Shown: positions 20,964 through 32,454 of the stretch, piece after piece | How the letters are laid out: the number at the start of each line of letters is the position of its first letter | How positions within the stretch are numbered: position 1 is the stretch's first letter | Assembly (NCBI GenBank): GCA_029168955.1 | Contig: JAPDOI010000194.1 | Span: 1,178,001 to 1,242,000, forward strand | DNA length: 64,000 nucleotides | From: Aplectana chamaeleonis | Taxonomy: Eukaryota > Nematoda > Chromadorea > Rhabditida > Cosmocercidae | Direction: 5' to 3' | The notes under the pieces: model-generated | Database searches by the model: none | What the model was told of the DNA's origin: nothing | What the model saw: only the letters and a program-made list of their open reading frames with translations | Position numbers and translations under genes: made by a program

Positions 20964-21384
20964 GGCTCCGTCCATACGTGACGAGAGCGTGCGATTACGC
21001 AAAATCGATGTTCATCAAGGGCACACGTTTTGCTTGCCGCTCACGTGCACTCCCTCTCGCACGCTCGCTCTCGCTCGCTTACGCCAGCTCAAAAAAGGAA
21101 GCAGCAAGTTTCGAGCTTATTGCTCAGTCCCTAAAGTAGGAGACATTGAGCCTATTGCAGAACTATTGCCCTTGTTTTCCATAATCCCACCCCGGACGTT
21201 GAAAACAGTGGAAAATCATCAGCCGTTGCGACGATTTGAGCGATTGATCACCCGATCAAACGTTTTCAATCGAATCAACACGAGGCAGGGGTATTTGCCT
21301 GTGTTAATTTGCAGGCAGCGTTGAGGAGCGTCGAAAGGCGCACAACAGCAGGAGTGCCCGCTCTCGCCACGTATGGACGCTGCC
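20964..21384. mobile_element. TIR element with TTA target duplication
   Basis: TIRs GGCTCCGTCCATACGTGACG and CGCCACGTATGGACGCTGCC (mirror images with two mismatches), flanked by TTA at 20,961-20,963 and 21,385-21,387. Length 421 bp. A TTA duplication suggests a PIF/Harbinger-related element. The inner arms are GAGAGCG/CGCTCTC. A 111-residue open frame inside has no recognisable domain. The right TTA overlaps the TA duplication of the next MITE, so the two abut with no spacer. Confidence 0.8.
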
Positions 21385-21387
21385 TTA

Positions 21388-21679
21388 TAGTCTACAGCAA
21401 TGGAAGTAGGACCTTGTGAGGTTGCGGACTCGTCCTAACATACGGTAGTTTGCTAGTGGTATCACTCATTTTTTTTCAAACAACTGTGATAGATGTGTGA
21501 GTCTGTGTTTTCATCGATACGATCACATCTGTGGAAGCAATGAAAATGTGAGAGTGGAAGCAAAAACTCACCGACCAATCTCAGTTATTTCGGAAAAATA
21601 AGTGATAACACAATCAGACTACCGTATGTTAGCACGAGTCCGCAACCGTACCATGTACTTTTAACATTGCGGTAAACGT
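21388..21679. mobile_element. Tc1-like MITE, family T, hybrid copy 2
   Basis: Left end is type 1 (TAGTCTACAGCAATGGAAGT); right end is type 2 (complement of ACGTTTACCGCAATGTTAAA). TA flanks lie at 21,386-21,387 and 21,680-21,681. Interior phrases are the same as in the 15,514 copy. A copy with one end of each type implies recombination between subfamilies or divergence of only one end. 292 bp, non-coding. Confidence 0.85.
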
Positions 21680-21681
21680 TA

Positions 21682-23095
21682 CCTTTCTTTCGGGCGGCTC
21701 CCTCAACTTGATAGGCAGTCTCTACAGTATTTCCTCAGCACACGACGCTAGTCCGAGTGGGGATGAATTATAGGAGAGAAGCTACCAACCGAATCGAATG
21801 TGAGGGCTGGCCGCTACTGTATAGAGCGGCTCTGACGGTTTGCGTTATTCGAACCCGAACCATAAGGCGATGAACATCAAAAGATGGGTTCCCGTCGAGC
21901 GAGCATCTGCCTATCGTAAGCGAGCGAGATTAAGACTTTTGCGAAGAACAAGCGTCTAGCCGTTCCTTGCTGAGACACGTTCTTCTTCTGGCTGTTACAG
22001 TTCTTCGTCCTTTCCTGGAGCTTACCTTCCAGGCTCAAATCGGTGGCGCGCTCGTCAAAACTCCGCGTTTTGCGCAATACTCTGGAGGCAAAGAACGCTC
22101 TCGACCTGAGCGGAGAACTTTAGTTTTCATGAGATAAATATAGTGGAGTCCACCAAAAGTTGCTTATCTACTTATTAAAGGCAATGGTCGCGATCATATA
22201 TGCTTGTCTTCTTTTCCTCTCTAAACCCTTTTTTGGGTTTCGAGTAGTAGGACCTATAGAAAAAAATTGCGAAAAAACCGCTGTTTCGGGCCAAATTTGA
22301 AGCCCGAAATTTCTTGTCTTTTGATGATGGACGAGCCCACTCCACATGATCGGCATCGATGATCTCTAATATCAAGAAAATCAGCTGGCTTGAAATTGAA
22401 TTTCAATCAATGAACATTGACTCATCTAGTCAAAAACATTGACTGAAGTGCTTGCTTTTATTTTTAAATTAATTTTATTCGGTAAATTTCTATTTATTTC
22501 TTCCCCTCAATTTCGATGATTTTTGACTGCCCGGCATGAGACTGCGATCTATTTGGGCGGCGCTGTGCACGTGTGCACGAACTGGCATCTCTGGGCCCTA
22601 GAAACTCCAATTCTAGCCCGTTTTTCTCCGCTCTACCTTCCGAATTTTTCAGTTGTTTTCGATCTAAACTCATTTTCCTAGTTTTTTCGATGACGTTTTT
22701 CATCGTGACCACTGCCTTCAAAGGCACAGTTTAATCTCTGAATCTTTTCTCTGTTTTTCTGCCTATCTTGGAAAGGTCTCACACTGATTCCAATGATGTC
22801 TCTGGAATCGCACAAGACCCCCTAAGAGCGAAGTTATGGCCCTTCAAAAATTGTGTTACAGACGCATGGTGGACGAGTTGTCCGAGGCTTGTGACTTCCG
22901 CCATTTGCAACCGATGTATGCGAGCTGACCTGAGTTAAGAGAGAAGTTGAGAATGATGGAAGAACGGGGCAGCTGATCGGGAACCATCGCTAATCTGGCC
23001 ACTGTTGAGCTCGAAAAATCGTAAAAGAGGCGTGCTAAAGTGGTTTCCTGATGTGGGCGCCCAGGGTGGCTTCCTCCTATATCTCGCTTATTCGG
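21682..23095. other. No gene seen
   Basis: AT-rich anonymous sequence. Small features: palindromic CGAGCGAG / CTCGCTTAC stretches around 21,895-21,930 and a run of Lys/Arg-rich minus-strand frames (22,494-22,727) without a domain. The text at 22,770-22,860 (TCTTGGAAAGGTCTCACACTG...CCTTCAAAAATTG) resembles 19,815-19,910 (ATCTTGGGAACAATCTCATG...CCTTCAAAAGTTG), so both are copies of a further dispersed repeat. Confidence 0.45.
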
Positions 23096-23655
23096 AGGCA
23101 CTTACTCGGACAAAGTGAAAACCTGACCGCGCGCAAACAGCGGACCGCCACCGGGATGGGCGTTGGTCGAACCGGTTTCCGCTTGCGGTCAGTCCGCAAA
23201 CTCACGCGGTCAGTCCGCAAGCTCCCGCGGTCAGTCCGCGAGCTCCCGCGGTCAGTCCGCGAGCTCCCTCGGGCAGTCCGCGAGCTCCCGCGGTCAGTCC
23301 GCGAGCTCCCGCGGTCAGTCCGCGAGCTCCCGCGGTCAGTACGCGAACTCCCGCGATCAGTCTAGAAAGCACCGCTGTCAGTCCGGAATGTCCCGCGGTT
23401 GGTCCAAACTTAACCGCGGTCAGCCCGCGAGCTCCCGCGGTCGGTCCAGAAAACACCGCTGTCAGTCCGGAATGCCTCGCAGTGGGTCCGAATTTACCCA
23501 CGGTCAGCCCGCTAGCTCCCGCGGTCCGTCGAAAACCCTACCGTCAGTGCTGAAGGTCACGCGGTTGGCGCAGAAGTTCGTGCGGTTGATCAAGGTTTAT
23601 CCACGGGCGGTCCGCAAGCTCCCGCGAATGATATTGATTGATACACTGTCAGATT
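23096..23655. repeat. 21-bp GC-rich tandem array (GCGGTCAGTCCGCGAGCTCCC)
   Basis: From 23,187 to about 23,640, about 20 units of a 21-bp repeat built on GGTCAGTCCGCGAGCTCCCG, progressively diverged to the right. It translates as a 7-residue repeat in every frame, so the open frames are uninformative. The left edge at 23,101 carries TTACTCGGACA, a version of the CTACTCAGACA end also found beside the GC-rich arrays at 30.0, 32.5-33.1 and 57.6 kb. Confidence 0.92.
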
Positions 23656-24535
23656 AGAAGCTCCCCCACGTTTTCGTGATTATTTCTGTCGTTTCCGCGT
23701 TTGGCTCACAAGAAGACGTATCCCCGACAAGTCCGGGTCTCTGCTTGTCTCCGCTTGTGACGTGCAGTCTACGTGATCGGCAGAAAATACCTATATGACG
23801 GACCACTTCGCTTCGACCACCATATGTTAACAGTAATGCAGAAAAGAATAAGAAAGATGAAGGGAGAGAATTTAGTCATGATATGGCATGGTGTGATAAT
23901 ACGGACTACACATGGGGGCTGGTTCATCTTCAACAAATCACTGGTGTATCACGACTTCAAATCCACCGTGACAACACCCATGAAATGTCAAAATGACGCA
24001 ACCGTGTTGGATTTCAATTTGAGGGGGAGGGGAGAATGAGAGTCGAGAGATTATGCACATGACATCGAAACTCACCTAGATTTTAACGAGTACACATAAA
24101 TATGTACATCATGGCTAGTCGAAAAAAATTCAACAGCTTCTATTGTGATAGAAAGCGCTCTGTTTCAAAACGCACAGATTTCTGGCCAATGTGCGGACTT
24201 CATTGTGATAAGGACTGCAAGCTTAAGGTTATCGAAAGCAAAGCCAGAAAAACAGAAGAAGTCTTACCAGCGTCTCAAAAAGCTCGCTCAAGCAACGATT
24301 CAGGATCCATATACAGTTCTGAGGGCTGCGAGTTCCAGCGATAATAGGGAATAAAGTGCAGCTAAAAGCTTCGTAGCTGCTCTTTATACCCTATCATTGT
24401 CGCAACTCGGCTCCCAGAACTTTATCTGAGCATTTATACTTTGTAACGCGTAGAAAACCTATTTCGTAGCCCAGCATGGGTTTTTATTTTTATCATTTTT
24501 TGTTTCTTTTTCAACAGCGTCCGGAAATATAATTT
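23656..24535. other. Unassigned; two small open frames
   Basis: Plus-strand frames at 23,773-24,039 (88 residues, Met/His/Lys-rich) and 24,102-24,344 (80 residues, several Cys/His) have no recognisable domain. The second contains CGLHCDKDCKLKV, a possible fragment of a metal-binding or transposase region, but this is weak. Confidence 0.25.
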
Positions 24536-25244
24536 CTGCCAACGCGTAGCTAGATGCCTCCGAGGGCGCGGCCTGTAACGCCGCCCCATTCCATGTAGCG
24601 AGAATTTAAGGGATTTAGCTACGATAGCTAAAACTCGCATATTCTTGTGTCGACGCTACAAGAGTGCAAATTCTACGCATATTCTACGTAAAAACGAGGC
24701 TAAATTCGATACATTGATCTCTCTGACGCTAAACCCGTATATTCTCGCTATAATTTTGTAGCGAGAATCTACGGATTTTGCGACAGCCTGTGCTGAAATG
24801 CAATCTTAAACCCGCGCTGGCTACGCGGAACGCAGGGATTCCGTCCGAACTTTGTTGGCCCAGTCATATCACGGTGTGATATTCGACACTCTGTGGCTGG
24901 TCGTGGAGAGTGACCGGGTGTCGCTCTCTGGGAGACCATGGTGAGGATAATTTTGACCATTGCGATGCTGCAGGCCGTGGGGAAGAAAGCAATGCTCTCG
25001 ATCACAGCTGGGATCGCCTGGGTGGGTCGATCGACCGAGTGCTGTAAAGAGAATTTGCGTAGAATATGCGGGTGCCGTAGCGAGAATTTACGTAGAATAT
25101 GCGGGCGCTGTAGCTGAAATTTCACCAACTGAGGCCAAACTTTCCACAATTTACGTGAAATCTCGGGTCAAAATTAGACTAGATGCCTCCGAAACCCTGG
25201 GCATCTCCGGTTTCTATGTGAGGCATCTAGCTACGCGCTGGCAG
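24536..25244. mobile_element. TIR element, CTGCCARCGCGTAGCTAG ends
   Basis: Inverted ends CTGCCAACGCGTAGCTAG then ATGCCTC at left, and the complement of CTGCCAGCGCGTAGCTAG then ATGCCTC at right; length 709 bp. Inside, GTAGCGAGAATTTACGTAGA and related words (AGAATATGCGGG) recur several times in both orientations. A related phrase (TAAACCCGTAGATTCTCG, GCGACAGC) is present at 63,894-63,950. No transposase frame and no clear target duplication. Confidence 0.75.
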
Positions 25245-27740
25245 AGATGTTTTGCCGTCAAGTTGCAGTTTGCTCGAAATGGAGTTTTTTGTTCTAGATG
25301 ATTTTTGATTGATTCATTCTTCATCTATTTCAGGTCCATAAAATTAGCATCGAAAAGAAACCTCATTGACGCAAAAATGAATAAAATATGAAGCGCATAA
25401 AAAAATAATCGCGCTATCTAAAGGAGAAAATTATCCCTTCTGAACGACCGGGGCGATGAAATTTTCGGAACACTGCGCGCAACTCCAAAAAAGCGGATGT
25501 TGTGAGCAGACCACGGGCATTTCGAATATCAACAAATATTGGAAAAAATTAGAGCTATTATTAAGGGCTCCGCAGAGTTGCAGCGAAAGGCAGCACGCCA
25601 CCGAGCGAGAGGTTTGAGGTGGGAACAAAACCTGACGCAGCGTTGGGCACCAAGACCTCGCAGAATTGCCGCGATGCCGCCGCTGGCCACGTTGCTCTTC
25701 CATTAAGTACAACCTCCCTTATTTGACGCCAAAAGTTCCTGTAACCTTTTTTATTGCATTTTGGGTTTTACAAGTGTTTATGGAATGGCGCTATTTACTT
25801 TTCGTGAAAAGTAAACAAAAAGAGAGGAAAACAGAGAACTGGACGTAAGTAAAAAAATGAGCTGCCCAGCATATTTTTTCCCGTGACTTCAATTTGTTAC
25901 GTTAGCAAAGATGTACAGCTATGTAAAAAGGTCACATTAGAATAAAAATAGAGAACCTATAAGGCATTGAAACTGTAATAAATCTGGAAAACTATGCATT
26001 TTTCGAGCATGTTCCAGTAATTTTTTTCGTTTCCAATTAAATCCAGGCAGAATGTGGTGAGGCGATCGAATGCACGAAATATTGAAGGAAAAGAAATTGA
26101 ATCGATCGACTGCGGCATTTCTCGCCGGTGGCGGAAATGGTCCTGACCATTTCTTGCCGCTGTTCTCTGGCGGCGTCGCTGCGGGCGTCGCTCGTGTCGC
26201 GGCGGCGAATACACTTTGCGAGGCCACCACGTCGCCAGCCTCGCCCGACACGTCGCCGGTGTCGCCCGCTGCGTGGAGCCCCCATCGCTCATCATTGCCC
26301 TGTCGCAGCGAATCTCGCGGCGGTGCAACTCTGCAGAGCCCTTTAATTGGCAGAATACTGATATCGCGGAGCCTCATTGTAGATTGAAATTTTTTTGTCA
26401 AAAGAGGCTACAAGATCTGCAAAAGTTCGCAAAACGTGCTAGGCACCAAAGGCTCACCAAATAAAAAGTCCAAGAAGGAATTTTCACGATTTTTTGAGAC
26501 CATTTTCTCGGAAACTTCCGTGAACTTTTGCAGATTTCGGAGCCTCGTTTGGCAATAAAAATTTCAAGCTATTATTATAGTACGGTAACAATTGTTGCAA
26601 TAAGGTATCAAACGATTACATAACCTCCATTTTATTTCACGACTCGCTTCCCCTCTATCAATTTTTCTATCCTAAGCTGCCGAAAGTGAGCTGTCAGACG
26701 TCAAAATATTAGTGCGCGAAATTTGGAAATTTTCAAAGGAAATTTTCAAAATCTTGATGTCGGTCTATTTGTCTGCCAAATTTGAATTTTCCACTTTTCA
26801 TTTTCACGATAGTGTGGTACTTTTTTCCGATTCGATTCATTTTATTTGTTTCTTGGGGAAATGAAATGGAGGCCCTTTCCGACGCCATTTTTATTCTACC
26901 CAAAATCGGAACAAACCCGTCGTTCAAAATAAGTACTTACACTATCTGTTAGAACAGACATTTCCCTTTCGAACAACTAAGATGCGGACTAAACACGAAA
27001 AGTTCTCACACTTGATGCGCAACTTCCAATTAAAAAAAACGCTACGTTCTTATGTCAGGCAAAAATGCTTCTCATAAATGAATAAAAACTTAATCAAAAC
27101 TAGCGTACCTGTAAAAAAATAAACATTTTATGTAGGGAAGAAATATCAGTTAAAAGGAATATTCAATAGTTGGAAGATAGAAGAAGGAATAAAGACGGAG
27201 TGGTGCTTAGTGTTGCAAATAATTTCGGCCGCTGCTGGCCACAAGCCAACAGCAGCGGGGCGCTGATTAGCAATGGGGCGCGACATCTCGGTGTCAGGCG
27301 GTTTGTTACGTGCCTTGACCTGAATCTGATTTTTCTACCTGGTTCTTATGATCCTTTCCCTAGGGTGGAGGAACTATTCACTTTTTTCACATATAAGAAA
27401 CATTCGGAAACGCAAATTATTGGCTTTTTCGGGAATTCATCCCATTCATTCGGGAATTAAGATCATTTGTACTATTCCAAAGTTGGAAAAAACTTCCCGA
27501 GCAATCAGCTAGTTTCAGATGAGGATACTCGATTTCTCTCGCAAATAATGCCTAATTTCTCTTGAGTATTACTCGAAAACTTTCAATAATAACTTTCAAA
27601 GAGCAACCGAAATATTTTCACGGATCGAACTGAAAACGAATGAAAAATAAAATTAATAAATAACAATAATGTTCATGTTCGCTCTTCTTCAAACCTGGGC
27701 ATCAGTATGTTGCTTATAATGTTCTATGCCACATCAGGTT
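25245..27740. other. No supported gene; one GC-rich island
   Basis: About 2.5 kb of mostly AT-rich sequence. The section 26,120-26,335 is abruptly GC-rich (GGCGGCGTCGCTGCGGGCGT, repeated CGTCGC) and opens frames in several phases, a compositional effect. Minus-strand 25,937-26,401 and plus-strand 27,170-27,460 frames show no known domain. The flanks of the island carry an imperfect inverted TTTTGCAGATTT / AAATCTGCAAAA-like pair, so it may be another foldback element. Confidence 0.4.
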
Positions 27741-28612
27741 TTTATTGGTGAAACCGTTTATTCGGCCGACGTTTCGGTCAAATCGCCGTTATCAAGGCCT
27801 GAAATGATTCAAAACACTAATCTACGACCTCCTCGACCAAGCGCCTTCTCACTCCTCACTCCGCGAGTTGCGGCTTTCCTCACGAATGATGAAAGAATGA
27901 GATAACTTCAACAACAGAACGAACCCGAAACAGTTCCACCAACACTTAGCTCCAGTCGACGCCAAGCAAGAGAGACCAGCAGCTTGTGAGAAACCCCGAC
28001 GGAGTGAATCCATTGAGTTCTCACAAACCGCCAAGTGGTATAAGGGGTAGCAATTCGTTAGCTATGGCAATACATTCATTTCTGTTATTAAGCTTTGGGT
28101 CGCGGGCGCGTATAAAGAAAGCCTCCAAAGCCTTTCTGGGACCGATTTCGTTCTCGTAAGCCAGAACTTTGCAGGTGATGTTGAAGTCTGTGCCCTGGTG
28201 TGCTTCGACTCGGTGTTTACCGAGTGGATTCGAGAGAGCTTTCTTTCTTTTGCTTGCCAGATGTTCTTTGATACTAACGCATAGAGCTCTTCCCGTTTCC
28301 CCAATATAGGTTTCTCCACATTTTGAGCACTGCATCTGATAGACGACTCCACTCTGACCACAGTCTCCTTCTTCTCCATGAGGGCAAACTATGCAGTTCT
28401 CCATCGCGCAGGTGCGATCGTATACCCTATTGCGCACCAGTTGACTCTTGATGTTATGCCTCGGAATGTCAACTAATACGACTTCATCAACTAAACCTGC
28501 GCGAGAAATGCTCTGACGTACAGCATAGCTGACTGTATCTGATATGAGCGGAAGCTGAAGGGGTAATTGTCTTCGAAAGACATTGTTCGAATGTTCGAAA
28601 ATGTTCGAAAGC
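27741..28612 (-). mobile_element. Penelope-like element fragment, minus copy
   Basis: A 3' portion of a Penelope-like element read on minus. It contains the endonuclease end of the open frame (28,021-28,614), then about 280 bp of 3' sequence. Near 27,757-27,795 it has, on minus, CTTGATAACGGCGATTTGAC followed by CGAAACGTC, a sequence shaped like the hammerhead-ribozyme core known from Penelope-like elements but with altered core bases. It lies head to head with a second copy starting at about 28,636. The reverse transcriptase is absent (5'-truncated). Confidence 0.8.
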
Positions 28613-28614
28613 GG
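28021..28614 (-). pseudogene. GIY-YIG endonuclease domain of a Penelope-like element (minus copy)
   Basis: About 198 residues. A Cys pair region CAMENCIVCPHGEEGDC precedes the GIY-YIG core GVVYQMQCSKCGETYIGETG, followed by RALCVSIKEHL, the conserved HRVEAHQG and a C-terminal EAFFIRARDPKLNNR. Single-strand cutting by GIY-YIG is established for Penelope-like elements, where the Cys-rich linker plus this domain follows the RT. The frame is intact through its stop TGA but lacks the RT; its left end is not an ATG. Differences from the plus copy are few (for example GQSG vs AQSG and EAFF vs EVFF). Confidence 0.88.
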
Positions 28615-28635
28615 ATCGGGCCCGGGTAGACGTCG

Positions 28636-29325
28636 AACAATGTCTTTCGAAAACAAAATACCCCTTCAGCTTCCGCTCATATCAGATGCAGTCAGCTATG
28701 CTGTACGTCAGAGCATTTCTCGCGCAGGTTTAGTTGATGAAGTCGTATTAGTTGACATTCCGAGGCATAACATCAAGAGTCAACTGGTGCGCAATAGGGT
28801 GTACGATCGCACCTGCGAGATGGAGAACTGCATAGTCTGCCCTCATGGAGAAGAAGGAGACTGTGCTCAGAGTGGAGTCGTCTATCAGATGCAGTGCTCA
28901 AAATGTGGAGAAACCTATATTGGGGAAACGGGAAGAGCTCTATGCGTTAGTATCAAAGAACATCTGGCAAGCAAAAGAAAGAAAGCTCTCTCGAATCCAC
29001 TCGGTAAACACCGAGTCGAAGCACACCAGGGCACAGACTTCAACATCACCTGCAAAGTTCTGGCTTACGAGAACGAAATCGGTCCCAGAAAGGCTTTCGA
29101 GGTTTTCTTTATACGCGCCCGCGACCCAAAGCTTAATAACAGAAATGAATGTATTGCCATAACTAACGAATTGCTACCCCTTATACCACTTTGCGGTTTG
29201 TGAGAACTCAATGGATTCACCTGTCGGGGTTTCTCACTTGCTACTGGTCTCTCTTGCTTGGCGTCGACTGGAGCTAAGTGTTGCGGAACTGTTTCGGGTT
29301 CTGTTCTGTTGTTGAAGTTATGAAC
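28636..29325 (+). mobile_element. Penelope-like element fragment, plus copy
   Basis: The inverted partner of the preceding copy, nearly identical over about 680 bp (ends at about 29,325). The frame 28,640-29,203 encodes the same Cys linker (CEMENCIVCPHGEEGDC), GIY-YIG core and HRVEAHQG, ending RDPKLNNRNECIAITNELLP. Both copies are truncated at the same upstream coding position, so the junction at 28,590-28,640 (TCGAACAATGTCTTTCGAAA in both orientations) forms a hairpin. Downstream the copy ends in the AAT microsatellite without the hammerhead-like segment. Confidence 0.88.
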
Positions 29326-29332
29326 ATTATAA

Positions 29333-29865
<533 letters not shown>

Positions 29866-30030
29866 AATAATTGAAAATTATATAATTATAAATATTATGA
29901 TTAATATTAATTCTTATTTAGAAGAACCAATGAATGATTAGTCGGACTAATATGTTATGCAGCGTGCGTGGCAACTTACGCAGAAGTGACAACATATGTG
30001 AACGTGTTCTGAATCTTCTTAAGTTACAGA

Positions 30031-30260
30031 CAACGGACTAAAAGCCGCGCCGCCCTGCCTGCCGCGGCCGCTGATTTTGCGATGCACGCGGTCCGACCGT
30101 CGTTTCTTATCGCGGTTTGACCGCGTCCAAGCGCGGTTCGATCGCCGGTAGAACATGAGCGCGGTCGGAACGCGCTTCAACCGCCGCATTGTCGCGGTCA
30201 GCTTTATTTCAAATAGTTGCCCGCGGTCAGGTTTTCTCTTTGTCTGAGTAGAGCTCGCAC
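30031..30260. repeat. GC-rich degenerate array with CTACTCAGACA-type end
   Basis: A minus-oriented relative of the 23.1-kb array: repeated GCGGTTCGA / GCGGTC(A/C)G words in 30,060-30,230, then the complement of CTACTCAGACAAAGAGAAAA (30,233-30,252), matching TTACTCGGACAAAGTGAAAA at 23,102. A weaker TTACAGACAACGG at about 30,024 may be the other end. Not coding. Confidence 0.65.
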
Positions 30261-30487
30261 TTGGCATGTGTTATATAGGATGGGTCTACTTCACAATTAT
30301 GTGGAAATCTCAGATTTCGCCCCTGAGCTTCGACTGTGCCTTTGATGAGAAGCGGTCCTTTGGTGGATCAATGCACATGAATCTCATTGCAGCACAGCGT
30401 GCTGATATGGAATTCACGCATCTTGATCCTTAGCCGACCACTTCTCATTGATACGCAGATGTGCAACTTTTTGGGAACTTTACTGTA

Positions 30488-30875
30488 TGGTTCACGGCAA
30501 TGGGACAAGGCGGTGGTGCGGTTGCGAGTAGTGAGGAAATGAAGGCTACTTTGGTGTTTGCTGTATCAATCACTTTTCCGGATCAGATGTGAATCGCCAA
30601 AAAGGGCTAGCCTAGCTACTTCATTTTGAGCCGGTTGAAGTGAAGCTTATCGGGCTTATCTTGTCAAAATCTCCTTATTACTGCGATATTTTGCCATGAA
30701 CGACCGCTCCGCTGCTTGCTGCGCCCGGACTGATCCGAGCAGGGTAGACTTTATTGGTTCTCCTACATTTTCATTTATTTTATCTGCTTCCACAGCTGTA
30801 GTCGTAAAAGCGAAAGCTCACCGATGAATCACAGCTATTTTGAAAAAGTGATTGATACAAATATATGGCTATACC
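30488..30875. mobile_element. Tc1-like MITE, family T, damaged copy 3 with internal repeat
   Basis: Left end TGGTTCACGGCAATGGGACA after TA (30,486-30,487), then GTGGTGCGGTTGCG as in the type 2 ends. The interior resumes with ATTTTATCTGCTTCCACAGC and CACCGATGAATCACAGCTAT, as in the 58-kb copy. The right terminus is missing. The middle (about 30,625-30,770) is occupied by the AAAATATAAC repeat listed next. Confidence 0.65.
30625..30770 (-). repeat. Dispersed GCGGAGCGGTCG...CAAAATAT repeat, copy 1
   Basis: On minus: CGGATCAGTCCGGGCGCAGC, GCGGAGCGGTCGTTCATGGC, AAAATATCGCAGTAATAAGG, then GATAAGCCCGATAAGCTTCA and CTCAAAATGA. The same order is found at 38,575-38,700 (plus) and 58,016-58,310 (plus, interrupted). 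Function unknown; perhaps an end of a larger element. Confidence 0.75.
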
Positions 30876-31328
30876 TAGAAAAGTATACCTAGAAAAATTC
30901 GCACAGTTCGATAATTCACCATCGTACACAAAATACTCACTAAAATCTAATCATACGGTGACACCGGCGGGTTCGCGAGCGCATGGAGGGCCGAACAACA
31001 CTCACCCCGCAATTCAGCCGACATCGTCTTAGGATGAACACGGAATGGAGGATACACTACTCTAATGCTGCCCGCGATCCAACCAACGAATTCCGCGCTG
31101 GTCCGCACACCTTTTTCGTCATTGTTATTATTAATCAACCTTCAACTTCATTCTGTTCCAGAACAACTAATTCCAGTACTATCTTCAGTTACTATGACAG
31201 TGAACGCGTTTACTGATTTTTCTCACTTGTCAAAGTTAAGGCCCACTTTAATCCGCTCCGCCATGGCATCGCCCCTAGAGTATTCATAACCTCCGCGAGC
31301 GCATCACGCGCGTGATGCGTGTAGGAAA
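30876..31328. other. No gene seen
   Basis: Anonymous sequence. At 31,240-31,325 a GC-rich CCGCTCCGCCATGGC...GAGCGCATCACGCGCGTGAT block belongs to the dispersed GCGTCACGCGCGTGCCGCGC family (see 35,290 and 56,185). Small frames here have no domain. Confidence 0.5.
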
Positions 31329-31330
31329 TA

Positions 31331-31827
31331 CAGTGTACTGCAATGCTAAAAGGACATGGTGCGGTTGCGGTCACACACTAAAACTTCGGTGGAGGACGCC
31401 TAATTCCGTTGTCGATCGACAGCGCAGTTGATTTTTGAGGTGGGTTACCGTTTTTCTTTATTTTTTCTTGTTTACTTCGGCATTGATTTTGTTTCTGACT
31501 CTTATAATATTACGAATAGGGTCTTTTCTTGGTGTGCGAGAGGAAGTTGTCGTTTTTTTTTTCGATTTCAAAACAGAATTTTGAAGAAAAAAACAATTCG
31601 AAGCCCGAACGATTGGCTAATTTTCCTCACGCACCGCGAATGGCCCCTGTTAGCAGTTTATGCCGAAACAAAAAGAAACAAAATTAATGCCGAAACAAAC
31701 AAGAAAACCGTAACTTACAGAGAAAATCAGCTGTGCTGTTGATCGATAATGAAATTAGGCGTCTTCCGCCGTAGTTTTAGTGTGTGACCGCAGCCGCACC
31801 ATGTCCTTTTAACATTGCGGTCAACTG
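31331..31827. mobile_element. Tc1-like MITE with long TIRs, type 2 ends
   Basis: A 497-bp element starting CAGTGTACTGCAATGCTAAA and ending with the complement of CAGTTGACCGCAATGTTAAA, flanked by TA (31,329-31,330, 31,828-31,829). The TIRs extend at least 135 bp, through GGTCACACACTAAAACT and GACGCCTAATT to GTTACGGTTTT-type sequence. TA-CAGT is the classical Tc1 terminus. The body differs from the family T copies although the last 45 bp are shared. A 104-residue frame inside is palindrome-derived and not a transposase. Confidence 0.9.
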
Positions 31828-31829
31828 TA

Positions 31830-32454
31830 TTCACACGCACATGCCGCGCTGGCGTTAAGGGGCATCATTTGCGCCTTGCTACAATGCAGGCCGTATCTTT
31901 AGCGTTTTGGACGAAAAAGACGCAAAAACGCGTCTTTTGCGTCCTTTTTTCATAACTCTTTTCAGTGTGGTCCATTCTGGAATCTGAGGAGATATTTGGA
32001 ATCAGCACCTAAAGCTCTTTCTTTTAAGCCCTCATTTGTCTTACTCTGCATCAAGGCATATAGGCGTGACACAATCAATCGAGTGCGTGAAAAGCGGAGA
32101 TGGAATTGTGGTCGGAGGATTGAATGTATTCATATAACCGTATCTGATTACCCGTATCATCCATTCATTTTCCCGCAGGTTTGAATATATCCAGCACTGC
32201 AGCTTTTCTTCAGTGAAAATTTGGTGGTGATGGTATATCATAATCGTCTAGAGAAGGCAGCACCACCTCCGTCTTTTTCCGCTGTCGTGATCTATACCAC
32301 TGTTTCATACTATTTTTTTCACACACCTCCATATTTTACTTATTTGTTTCTGGCTGTTTCTGTTTCTATACAATGAACACGATAGTAGCTCCCATGTATG
32401 ACCGCACAGTCCCATCTATCGAGCGAAGCCGGTTCTGATGCGGTTTGTCACGCG
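31830..32454. other. No gene seen; MITE end remnant
   Basis: At 31,836-31,860 a GCCGCGCTGGCG block of the GC-rich dispersed family. At 32,262-32,295 CACCACCTCCGTCTTTTTCC...TCTATACC resembles the type 2 right end of family T, so a truncated MITE is likely. Otherwise anonymous. Confidence 0.45.

Noticed and set aside
23163..23657. 164-residue SAS-RGQ repeat protein
   Set aside because: A 21-bp DNA repeat gives heptad-like peptides in every frame; no flanking coding signal.
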